Assembly (NCBI GenBank): GCA_026390045.1
Contig: JAPLGR010000284.1
Location: 1 to 10,597, forward strand
Reading direction: 5' to 3'
Source of the DNA: Chloroflexota bacterium
GTDB lineage: Bacteria; Chloroflexota; Anaerolineae; Anaerolineales; E44-bin32
DNA: 10,597 nucleotides
Part shown: in pieces, positions 1 through 5,572 of the stretch
Position numbering within the stretch: position 1 is the first letter of the stretch
How the letters are laid out: each line of letters starts with the position of its first letter
Notes under the pieces: model-generated
Told to the model about the DNA's origin: nothing
The model's input: only the letters and a program-made list of their open reading frames with translations
Database searches by the model: none
Program-made: the position numbers and the translations under genes

Positions 1-286
1 ACGTCAGCTGAATGGACTGGCCGACTTCGAGGTGAATGGGGCGATTGTCGGACGTCGGACCGGTGCGCAGCTTGGGCCCCTGCAGGTCCTGCAGGATGGT
101 CACAGAGCGGCCTGCGCGCTGCGCCGCCAGGCGCACGGCCTGGATGAGTGCCGCGTGCTCCTCGTGCGTGCCGTGGGAGAAGTTCAGGCGGGCAGCGTCC
201 ATGCCCGCCTCGATAAGTGCCGTCAGGCGTTCCTGCTGCCTGGTTGCCGGTCCAAGTGTGGCGAGGATCCTGGCGCGCCGGCTCAT
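1..286 (-). CDS. pyk: Pyruvate kinase, N-terminal part (gene continues past the left edge)
   Basis: Pyruvate kinase transfers phosphate from phosphoenolpyruvate to ADP in the last step of glycolysis, in the cytoplasm. About 95 residues are visible from the ATG at 286, read toward the left edge. The start of the barrel domain is clear: LATLGPA at residues 8-14, then GMDAARLNFSHGT at 28-40 with the family's Arg33, Asn35, Ser37 and His38, then DLQGPKLRTG at 67-76 with the metal-site Asp67. Leu68 and Lys72 sit where potassium-dependent enzymes carry Thr and Glu, so this form is probably potassium-independent. The start lies 6 bases after the stop of the CoA-transferase gene, and an AGGA ribosome site overlaps that stop codon, so the gene is last or near last in the ald-like/CoA-transferase operon. 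The catalytic core and the regulatory C-terminal domain are outside the window. Confidence 0.93.
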   Translation of the reverse strand, partial: MSRRARILATLGPATRQQERLTALIEAGMDAARLNFSHGTHEEHAALIQAVRLAAQRAGRSVTILQDLQGPKLRTGPTSDNRPIHLEVGQSIQLT

Positions 287-292
287 CGGATC

Positions 293-1597
293 CTACAGGT
301 ACTTCAGCTCGTGGGCTTGGCGCTCGAGCTCCTCGCGAAACGATGGGTGAGCGACGTCGATCAACGCCCGGGCGCGCTGCCGGATGGTCTTCCCGTACAG
401 CCTGGCGACGCCGAATTCGGTGACGATGTAGTGAACGTGATTGCGCGTCGTCACGACCCCGGCGCCTTGCTTGAGCATCGCCACGATCTTGCTCACTTTG
501 ATGCCGTCCTTCATCGTCGCCGTGGACGGCAGAGCGATGATCGGCTTGCCGCCCTTGCTGCGGGAGGCGCCGTAGACGAAGTCCACCTGGCCGCCGACGC
601 CTGAGTACAACCGTGGCCCGATGCTGTCCGAGCACACCTGTCCGGTTAGATCGACCTCGATGGCCGAGTTGATCGATACCATCTTGTCATTCTGGGCGAT
701 CACAAAGGGGTCATTCACGTACTCGGTTGGATGCAGCTCGACGATCGGATTGTCGTCCACCCAGGAGTAAAGGGCATGCGAGCCGATGATGAAGCCCGCC
801 ACGATCTTGCCCTGGTGAAGCGTCTTCTTCTCGTTGGTGATCACGCCGCGCTGCACCAGCTCCATCACCCCGTCGGAGAACAGCTCAGTGTGGATGCCGA
901 GGTCGCGGCGGTCATTGAGCAATCCCAGCACTGAGTTGGGGATCATGCCGATGCCCAGCTGCAGCGTCGAGCCGTCCTCGATCAGGCCGGCCACGTGACG
1001 GCCGATCTGCATCGCCGTCTCATTGGTGTCGGTCATGTGCGACTCGGCCAGCTGGTAGTTGACCGGGACGGCGTAGTTGATGCGTGAGATATGGATGAAC
1101 GAATCGCCCAGTGTGCGCGGCATCTGCTCGTTCACTTCGGCGATGACCACCTTGGCCACCTGCGCCGGGGTCTTGACCAGCCCGGCCTCAAGGCCCAGGC
1201 TGCAGAAGCCGTGCTCGTCCGGCGGGCTGACGTGGATCAAGGCGGCGTCGAGCGGGAGCTGGCCGTTACGGAACAGCAGCGGCACCTCTGAGAGGAAGCA
1301 CGGCGTGAAGTCGCCGCGGCCCTCGTTGATCGCTGCCCGGATGTTGTCGCTGATGAACAGTGTGTTGATGCGGATGTGCTTTTCCAGGCCGGCCGCGGCG
1401 TGCGGCGCGTCCCCCATGGTTAGCACCTGGATGATCTCGACGTCCGTCAGCTCATCCGCCCGCGCCACCAGCGCTGCCAGCAGCTTCTGCGGGACCGAGC
1501 AGTTGCCGGAGAGGAACACACGGCGGCCGGAGCCGATGACCTTGACCGCTTCCTCGGCGGTGGTGACCCGCGGTTGATACTGAGACAGCCAGTTCAT
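293..1597 (-). CDS. Acetyl-CoA hydrolase/CoA-transferase family protein (4-hydroxybutyrate CoA-transferase type)
   Basis: This is a family I CoA-transferase that moves CoA between an acyl-CoA and a free acid, often with acetate/acetyl-CoA as one partner. The protein has 434 residues, the usual length for the 4-hydroxybutyrate and butyrate CoA-transferases. Visible landmarks are GNCSVP at 31-36, HVSPPDEHGFCS at 122-133, GIGMIPN at 215-221, HTELFSDG at 236-243 with Glu238 as the expected catalytic glutamate that forms the CoA thioester, and the glycine loop SGVGGQVDF at 332-340. The open frame extends upstream to 2005, but the extra part is a shadow of the preceding gene. The chosen ATG at 1597 overlaps the preceding TGA as ATGA (1594-1597) and has GGGAGG upstream. 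The acyl substrate cannot be read from the sequence: acetate, butyrate, propionate, succinate or 4-hydroxybutyrate are all possible. Confidence 0.9.
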   Translation of the reverse strand: MNWLSQYQPRVTTAEEAVKVIGSGRRVFLSGNCSVPQKLLAALVARADELTDVEIIQVLTMGDAPHAAAGLEKHIRINTLFISDNIRAAINEGRGDFTPCFLSEVPLLFRNGQLPLDAALIHVSPPDEHGFCSLGLEAGLVKTPAQVAKVVIAEVNEQMPRTLGDSFIHISRINYAVPVNYQLAESHMTDTNETAMQIGRHVAGLIEDGSTLQLGIGMIPNSVLGLLNDRRDLGIHTELFSDGVMELVQRGVITNEKKTLHQGKIVAGFIIGSHALYSWVDDNPIVELHPTEYVNDPFVIAQNDKMVSINSAIEVDLTGQVCSDSIGPRLYSGVGGQVDFVYGASRSKGGKPIIALPSTATMKDGIKVSKIVAMLKQGAGVVTTRNHVHYIVTEFGVARLYGKTIRQRARALIDVAHPSFREELERQAHELKYL

Positions 1598-2691
1598 TCC
1601 TTCGTACCTCCCAGACCCCCGAACCGCGATAGATTCACCACCTTGCCCTTCAAAGCGTTCAACCCCTGCTTCAGGGCCGGCGTCGTCTCGATCGCCTCCT
1701 CGACGCCCAGGCACGCGATCGCCTCTAGATACGGGTAGGCGCCGTTGAACAGCGCCGTCGTGCCGGTCCGGCCGAGCACGCCGGCCATGTTCGGGACACA
1801 GAAGTGGATCACATCTTCCTCGATGTAAGTCGGGCTGGCGTAGGTCGTCGGCCGGGAGGTCTCGACACACCCGCCCTCGTCGATGCTCACGTCGATGATC
1901 ACCGAGTGCGAGCGCATCTTGGACACCATCTCGCGCGTCACCACGATCGGCGCACGTTCGCCGGGTACCAGCACCGCACCGACCAGGACATCGGCGAAAG
2001 TGCATACCTTGGCGAGGTTGTACGGCGTCGAGAGCATCGTCGCCACCTGCACGTCGGTGTTGGCCTGCAGGTGCTGTAGACGTCGCAGGTCGACGTCGAG
2101 GACCGTCACGTGTGCCCCAACGGCGGCGAATGCTGTGGCTGCCGTTGTGCCCACCACGCCCGCGCCGACGATGACCACCTCAGCTGGCGACACGCCCACG
2201 GCGCGCCCGAGCAGGATACCGCGCCCGCCCTGGTCGTTCTGCAGGATGCGCGCCGCGATCTGCGGGACCATCAGCCCGCCGATCTGGCTGATCGGCGCGT
2301 GAACCGGGCGGTAGCCGTCATCCAAGACAATCTGTTCGTACGCCAGGACGGTGAAACCCTTCTCAAGCATCACCCAGATCTTGTCCTGGCGCGCTGCGGC
2401 CAGGTGCAGGAACCCAGCAAGAGTCAGCCCAGGCCGCATCAGGTCGAGCTCGTCTTTCAACGGCCGCTGGAACTTGAGCAGCAGGTCGGCACGCCCGAAG
2501 ACCTCATCCTCGCTGTAGACGATCTTGGCGCCTTCGCGCACGTAATCGTCGTCGCTGAATCCGGCCCCCTCGCCGGCGCCGCGCTCGACGTACACCGTGT
2601 GGCCGAACTTGGCGAACAAGGCCGCACCCGCAGGCGGCAGCCCGACGCGAAACTCGAACGGACGGCGTTCCTTGGGCACTCCAACGTTCAT
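1594..2691 (-). CDS. ald: Alanine dehydrogenase-like protein (AlaDh/PNT family) lacking the catalytic lysine
   Basis: Alanine dehydrogenase interconverts L-alanine and pyruvate plus ammonia using NAD. The 365-residue length and the whole architecture fit: N-terminal substrate domain with VPKE at 5-8 and Arg15, HLAA at 96-99 with His96, a Rossmann motif VIVGAGVVGTTAA at 173-185 with Asp199 after it, GAVLVPGERAP at 238-248, and DVSIDEGGC at 267-275 with Asp271, equivalent to Asp270 of the Mycobacterium tuberculosis enzyme. The substrate-binding lysine of the usual KVKEP motif (Lys75) is absent: residues 73-77 read KFQRP, with Gln75 from a CAG codon. His96, Arg15 and Asp271 are kept. The protein may therefore be a divergent dehydrogenase with another substrate or a changed mechanism. 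It heads the operon with the CoA-transferase. The ATG at 2691 has AAGGGAGG nine bases upstream. Confidence 0.8.
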   Translation of the reverse strand: MNVGVPKERRPFEFRVGLPPAGAALFAKFGHTVYVERGAGEGAGFSDDDYVREGAKIVYSEDEVFGRADLLLKFQRPLKDELDLMRPGLTLAGFLHLAAARQDKIWVMLEKGFTVLAYEQIVLDDGYRPVHAPISQIGGLMVPQIAARILQNDQGGRGILLGRAVGVSPAEVVIVGAGVVGTTAATAFAAVGAHVTVLDVDLRRLQHLQANTDVQVATMLSTPYNLAKVCTFADVLVGAVLVPGERAPIVVTREMVSKMRSHSVIIDVSIDEGGCVETSRPTTYASPTYIEEDVIHFCVPNMAGVLGRTGTTALFNGAYPYLEAIACLGVEEAIETTPALKQGLNALKGKVVNLSRFGGLGGTKE

Positions 2692-2858
2692 GGGTGGCAG
2701 CCTCCCTTTCGGCTGTTTGGGCCATCATGGATTGGCCCGCCTCGGCCGTCGCCCTGCCGCCCATTGGCGGGCGGGCCGGCGGCCTCGTCCGGAGGATACG
2801 CGCGCATCCGGTCTGTGGGTTGAGCCGCAGGCCCGGCGAGCCTTCCAGTCTGTGCAGG

Positions 2859-2867
2859 AGTATAGCA
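2859..2867 (-). promoter_or_regulatory. Putative extended -10 promoter of the ald-like/CoA-transferase/pyk operon
   Basis: On the minus strand the bases read TGCTATACT, an extended -10 element (TGn plus TATACT). No good -35 box is seen at 16-19 bases, which extended -10 promoters tolerate. Transcription would start near 2852 and leave a leader of about 160 bases before the ATG at 2691. Confidence 0.45.
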
Positions 2868-2972
2868 TCGGGGAGGTTGACAGTAGTCTGCTCGTCACGT
2901 GCGATTCGTCACCCACCACGCAGGGGGAGTCCATGATAGAAGGCGGACACACGCGGGGCAGCTGTCAGCCGG

Positions 2973-2997
2973 GCGCGGCCTTCACCTGGCCTGGCGC
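2973..2997 (-). terminator. Possible terminator hairpin after the small membrane protein gene
   Basis: Immediately downstream of the stop at 3003 the minus strand can fold GCGC-(CA bulge)-GGCC around a 7-base loop with GGCC-GCGC. No T-run follows, so this is not a classical intrinsic terminator. It could be a weak or factor-assisted one. Confidence 0.25.
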
Positions 2998-3002
2998 GAT
3001 AG

Positions 3003-3320
3003 CTACGTGCTGGGCCCTGGAGGAGCCTTGGTCTCCTCTGCATTGGGCTTGAAGGCTTTTCGGACGAGCCAGATGGCCGCGGCAAAGGCGAGAGCGAAGA
3101 GGACAAACTCGAAAGCCACGACCAGAGTCGCCACCATCTTCGCTGTTTCGAGGGTGTCTGAGCCAGATGCCAGGGCGGTCTGGACGAAGGTAGCGTAGGT
3201 GCTTTGGTAGTCCATGAGCATGACAATGGCGGAGGCACCTGCGCCCAAGGCGAGCGCGTTCACCTTGCGGAGTATGAGTCCGACCACGACGATGACGACT
3301 AGTCCCAGGACAATCTCCAT
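3003..3320 (-). CDS. Small membrane protein of unknown function, 105 residues
   Basis: The gene is not recognised. The protein is strongly hydrophobic. Residues 2-17 form one membrane segment, followed by Arg18-Lys19. Residues 21-36 are a second, Ala/Gly-rich segment. A polar stretch at 37-60 is followed by a long segment at about 62-85 that ends in basic residues (RKAFK), then a short charged tail rich in Lys, Glu and Pro. Two or three membrane passes are likely. The ATG at 3320 has an excellent GGAGG five bases upstream. It is the last gene of a four-gene minus-strand run, 47 bases after the stop of the 70-residue gene. The size and hairpin-like topology resemble holins or small channel subunits, but no motif supports either, and I infer only membrane location. 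Confidence 0.75.
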   Translation of the reverse strand: MEIVLGLVVIVVVGLILRKVNALALGAGASAIVMLMDYQSTYATFVQTALASGSDTLETAKMVATLVVAFEFVLFALAFAAAIWLVRKAFKPNAEETKAPPGPST

Positions 3321-3367
3321 GTGGGCCTCCTGCGAGAGTCGCTGCGGAAAGGGGCGGGGCTTGCGAC

Positions 3368-3580
3368 CTACTTCACACCGACCACCTTGACCGCAAAGCC
3401 ACCAGGGAGCGCATCAGACGCTGCCGTTATCCGGTCGAGATAGTTCTTGAGGTCGGCCAGCTCCTTGGCCAAGTACAGAGCCGCAAGGGCCTGCATGAGC
3501 GAAGGGTCCTGCGGTTTCCCAAGACGGGCGGTCTCGACATCTCTGGTCAGGTTCTCCAGCTTGCCGAACGAACCGAACAT
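3368..3580 (-). CDS. Small hypothetical protein, 70 residues
   Basis: The gene is not recognised. The middle of the protein (residues 27-55) is Ala/Leu-rich and predicted helical, with an amphipathic pattern and alternating charges around residues 39-52. The N-terminus has the aromatic MFGSFG and the C-terminus the hydrophobic FAVKVVGVK. There is no signal peptide or clear membrane segment. The ATG at 3580 is supported by AAGGGAGG five bases upstream, one of the best ribosome sites in the window, which argues that this short frame is a real gene. It sits 24 bases after the stop of the NTF2-like gene and 47 bases before the small membrane protein, so the three are probably co-transcribed. Confidence 0.7.
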   Translation of the reverse strand: MFGSFGKLENLTRDVETARLGKPQDPSLMQALAALYLAKELADLKNYLDRITAASDALPGGFAVKVVGVK

Positions 3581-3604
3581 TGCATCCTCCCTTGGTCGGT
3601 GGTG

Positions 3605-4096
3605 TCACGGCGCAACACCGACTGCATCGATGAGCCATGTGTCGCCCACGTCATCGCGAACCAGGTAGTAGGTGAAAGTCCTCTCCTCCCCGGCTTCGAC
3701 GTATTGGAGGCGAACCGTACACCTTGCTTCTGCCTTGGCTTCGGACTGGGGGACAACTTCCAGGAGATTCACGGTTGTGACCTTCCAGAAGCCTTCCCAG
3801 CCAAAGTAAGCCCCTACACTTGGCGTGGTCTTGAATCGCTCAGATAGGAGGGACCAGGCCCTGACATACTCGTCATTGTTGAGGAGGTCATGATACTCAT
3901 TGACCGTGTCGCATGGACCGTATTCGAGCGGACCGCCACTAGGTTGGGCGATGGCGGTCACCCGCCGAGCCAAAGCCACACACTGGGTTTCTGACCTGGC
4001 ATGAGCGGAAGTGCAGTGCAGGTGTTCCCTCGTGCAACACCGCCCCGCCGCACCCGAGGGGGTCGGGCGCAGAGGGGCGGCGGCACAGAGTATCAC
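3605..4096 (-). CDS. Hypothetical protein with NTF2-like C-terminal domain (start uncertain)
   Basis: The last ~105 residues look like a small NTF2-like fold. An N-terminal helix region reads VNEYHDLLNN and YVRAWSLLSERF, then come alternating strands (VTTVNLLEVVP, EARCTVRLQYV, RTFTYYLVRDD) and the closing WLIDAVGVA. In such proteins this fold is usually a secreted or membrane-tethered ligand-binding or scaffolding domain. This is a fold impression, not a motif match. The longest frame starts at a GTG at 4096, only 8 bases after the preceding gene, but its first ~45 residues are low quality, lie in very GC-rich sequence with an inverted repeat at 4021-4041, and have a poor ribosome site. A GTG at 3961 (118 residues) is an alternative. 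No ATG is available in frame. Sampled lines here are 53-58% G+C, lower than the flanks. Confidence 0.6.
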   Translation of the reverse strand: MILCAAAPLRPTPSGAAGRCCTREHLHCTSAHARSETQCVALARRVTAIAQPSGGPLEYGPCDTVNEYHDLLNNDEYVRAWSLLSERFKTTPSVGAYFGWEGFWKVTTVNLLEVVPQSEAKAEARCTVRLQYVEAGEERTFTYYLVRDDVGDTWLIDAVGVAP

Positions 4097-4104
4097 ATCT
4101 CCCG

Positions 4105-4593
4105 CTAGTGGGGCTGGACGTATCGGGCCAACGCCTCGTTGTGGGGCAGCTGGCCTCTCCGCGCTTTCCGCTCCGAGTCGGTCACGACCGCCGCGCTCAA
4201 TCGAACGGGTGGGTCAAGCTTCCCTGCCGCGTTGAGGGCATTGAGGTACCGCGTGACTTCGCTGAGGTAGAACTTCGCAGTCACAGCCTCCCCATCCCTC
4301 AAGAGCTCCGGGAGATGGATGAGGGCTCCCCTGCGGTACACATTGCGCCCTTCCGAGATGGTCCCGCCAGCGGTAGTCAGCAAGACCATCTCCTGAACCT
4401 CGACAGGCCGATGGCCAATGTTGACGGCATCCACTTCGATGACTGGGTGTTCGGGCTCGCCGGAGATGATTGAAGAGGCTGTCCCAAGTCTGCAAGTCAC
4501 CTTCAGCTTGCGCCTGGACTGGCGGAACTGCAACCAAGCGAGGAAGCTCGAAAGCACCGCCCCGTAGATTGCCACCCATCCTTGCCACCCCAT
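4105..4593 (-). CDS. Membrane-anchored hypothetical protein, 162 residues
   Basis: An N-terminal anchor (WVAIYGAVLSSFLAWLQF at about residues 6-23) is followed by basic residues (RQSRRK) and a soluble beta-rich domain with VIEVDAVNIGHRPVEVQEM and the later LPELLRDGEAVTAKFYL. This layout, one membrane pass plus a domain with an 'N-x-G-x-R-P-V' turn and an 'LxDGE' turn, occurs in many uncharacterised bacterial proteins. I know no function for it. The open frame extends to 4800, but the ATG at 4593 is preferred: it has AAGGGGGG upstream and lies about 20 bases downstream of the start point predicted from a good promoter at 4620-4649, which excludes the longer form. It is the first gene of the four-gene minus-strand run. 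Confidence 0.72.
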   Translation of the reverse strand: MGWQGWVAIYGAVLSSFLAWLQFRQSRRKLKVTCRLGTASSIISGEPEHPVIEVDAVNIGHRPVEVQEMVLLTTAGGTISEGRNVYRRGALIHLPELLRDGEAVTAKFYLSEVTRYLNALNAAGKLDPPVRLSAAVVTDSERKARRGQLPHNEALARYVQPH

Positions 4594-4619
4594 GTTGACC
4601 CCCCTTCTTCGGTTGCCGG

Positions 4620-4649
4620 AGTATCGCGCCTCTTGACCCCGGTTATCAA
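4620..4649 (-). promoter_or_regulatory. Promoter of the four-gene minus-strand accessory operon
   Basis: The minus strand has TTGATA (4649-4644, 5 of 6 consensus), an 18-base spacer and GATACT (4625-4620, 4 of 6). The start point would be near 4613, about 20 bases before the ATG at 4593. It lies in the gap between the divergent accessory gene sets. Confidence 0.55.
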
Positions 4650-4657
4650 CCCGTGGC

Positions 4658-5112
4658 ATGCTGAGGGTGTCCGCCGAGACAATGCCGATGCGCAAGCATT
4701 GGATCAGGACCGGACCAGTGCCTATCTGCGGCTGGCCCAAACGATCGGACTCCGAAGTGGTCCGCTCCATCACGCGGCACGAGGGTGATGGGGAGTACAC
4801 GGTCAGAGAGTACGCAGACGGCCTCTTGGAGCTGGCCAGCTGCTACGGCTGCCCGACGTACCCCGGGACCGTGCCGGAGCTGCTCGCTGCTCTGGAAGAC
4901 CGGGACCACGCGGGCTTCCGGCACTCGCAGGCAATCTCCGCCTATCTCAGAATGTGCGCGCTACCGGTGAGGCGCTGCCGATGCGGCACGCGCAGGAAGT
5001 CGCGCATGCTCATGCCGCTGAGCATGGCCGCTCCCCTCCGCGCGCAGAGCTTGGGCCATCAGAAACGGTCTCGATCCCTGACCTCAATCTGGGCGAGATC
5101 GTGTGCCCGTAA
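4658..5112 (+). pseudogene. Candidate plus-strand gene of unknown function with an apparent frameshift
   Basis: The frame starting at 4658 (other ATGs at 4682 and 4688) has G/C-rich third positions and protein-like sequence through about 4960, for example EYTVREYADGLLELAS and TVPELLAALED. It then turns into arginine/serine-rich sequence and overlaps the next small gene before stopping at 5167. A different frame, open across 4789-5112, takes over with plausible sequence (ETVSIPDLNLGEIV) and stops at 5110-5112, just before the ribosome site of the next gene. A -1 shift near 4950-4985 would join the two into one ORF of about 150 residues. Alternatives are an intact 169-residue protein ending at 5167, or a separate 43-residue ORF from the ATG at 4981 with GGTGAGG eight bases upstream. 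The family is not recognised and the upstream promoter is weak. Confidence 0.35.
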
Positions 5113-5123
5113 GGATGTGAGCC

Positions 5124-5273
5124 ATGAAGAACACCAAGGTCTCGATCACGTGGTACGGGCTGGATGACGGCGACATGAGCAAGCTGAAGGGCGTCATTGA
5201 TGCGGCAACCAAACCCACCAAGACACGCACCAACGGCAAGAACGCCACCAAGAGCAAGAAGGGAGGCAAATGA
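5124..5273 (+). CDS. Small lysine-rich protein, 49 residues
   Basis: The gene is not recognised. The N-terminal half (KVSITWYGLDDGDMSKLKGV) looks folded, with a beta-like start and an acidic turn. The C-terminal half is a basic, Thr/Asn/Lys-rich tail ending in KSKKGGK, which suggests nucleic-acid binding. The ATG at 5124 has AAGGA eight bases upstream. The stop TGA shares its A with the ATG of the next small ORF (TGATG at 5271-5275), a sign of translational coupling. It follows the candidate frameshifted gene by 11 bases. Lysine is written almost always as AAG, as expected in a high-G+C genome, which supports coding on this strand rather than a shadow. Confidence 0.6.
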   Translation: MKNTKVSITWYGLDDGDMSKLKGVIDAATKPTKTRTNGKNATKSKKGGK

Positions 5274-5356
5274 TGGCCAAGAAGGAACAGCACTCTAGGA
5301 AGCTGGTCAAGAAGAAGAAGACCAGCAAGCCTAAGCGCAAGAAGAAGACCTACTAG
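5273..5356 (+). CDS. Micro-protein, 27 residues, extremely basic
   Basis: Twelve of 27 residues are Lys and two are Arg. The motifs are KKKK at 13-16 and PKRKKKTY at 20-27, with only one acidic residue (Glu5). The ATG at 5273 overlaps the previous stop by one base and has a strong GGGAGG six bases upstream. That spacing, together with consistent AAG codons, argues for real translation. Such a peptide must bind RNA, DNA or another polyanion. It recalls the tiny ribosomal protein THX in size and charge but does not share its sequence, so no name is given. The reading ends 103 bases before the tRNA-Gly 3' end, which is convergent. Confidence 0.55.
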   Translation: MAKKEQHSRKLVKKKKTSKPKRKKKTY

Positions 5357-5458
5357 CGGGTAGCTCCCTTAGCCAGGGTTGCGCCCACAGAGGAGCGGGC
5401 CTAGAACATGGTATCCCTAGGGGCTGGGGTGAGGCTGAGATGGTGAGGCTTGAGCTAG

Positions 5459-5530
5459 AGCGGGTGATGGGACTCGAACCCACGAATGGTAGCTTGGGAA
5501 GCTACTGCCTTACCACTTGGCTACACCCGC
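5459..5530 (-). tRNA. tRNA-Gly (anticodon CCC)
   Basis: The minus strand folds into a complete cloverleaf: acceptor GCGGGTG/CACCCGC, D arm GCC/GGC, anticodon arm GTAGC-TTCCCAA-GCTAC with CCC at positions 34-36 reading codon GGG, and T arm GTGGG-TTCGAGT-CCCAT. The discriminator base is T73, usual for bacterial tRNA-Gly. The length is 72 bases and the CCA end is not encoded. Confidence 0.97.
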
Positions 5531-5543
5531 GCGTGCGCAGCGG

Positions 5544-5572
5544 ATTATAAGGAGCGGTGAGGGGGCTGTCAA
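5544..5572 (-). promoter_or_regulatory. Perfect consensus sigma70 promoter of tRNA-Gly
   Basis: The minus strand reads TTGACA (5572-5567), exactly 17 bases, then TATAAT (5549-5544), a full match at both hexamers. The start point near 5537 leaves a leader of about 7 bases before the mature tRNA. The TGA inside the -35 box is the stop codon of cinA (5571-5569), so the promoter overlaps the end of that gene. Confidence 0.9.

Larger units (their letters stand above)
2692..3002 (-). other. Intergenic leader of the ald-like operon
   Basis: This 311-base gap has no convincing gene. It holds the probable promoter of the ald-like operon near 2860 and a GC-rich leader. An 8-base inverted repeat pairs 2734-2741 (GGCCCGCC) with 2770-2777 (GGCGGGCC), and a smaller CCGCC/GGCGG hairpin lies between the arms. 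The right-hand end holds a hairpin just downstream of the small membrane protein gene. Short frames that cross the gap run into the ald-like gene out of frame and are not supported. No known riboswitch was recognised. Confidence 0.6.

Noticed and set aside
32..604. 190-codon plus-strand frame
   Set aside because: It is antisense to pyk and the CoA-transferase, both clearly recognised on the minus strand.
1598..2005. N-terminal extension of the CoA-transferase frame
   Set aside because: It overlaps the coding part of the ald-like gene and is low-quality arginine-rich sequence. The ATG at 1597 has a ribosome site and the ATGA overlap.
2110..2823. 237-codon plus-strand frame
   Set aside because: It is antisense to the ald-like gene, shows no family features, and its length is explained by high G+C.
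2877..2905. TTGACA on the plus strand as a promoter
   Set aside because: The base positions 17 downstream (TGCGAT) are a poor -10 box, and no plus-strand gene follows.
4786..4795. 10-base repeat (GGGTGATGGG) of the tRNA-Gly 3' region as an attachment site
   Set aside because: It is too short, lies inside a probable coding region, and no integrase or larger repeat is present.
4646..4924. 92-codon minus-strand frame and longer start of the 4105-4593 gene
   Set aside because: Both lie upstream of, or across, the promoter at 4620-4649, and the sequence there looks non-coding on this strand.
5357..5458. Intrinsic terminators between the micro-proteins and tRNA-Gly
   Set aside because: Only short GC pairings such as GCTCC/GGAGC and CCCTAGGG are seen, with no T-run on either strand.
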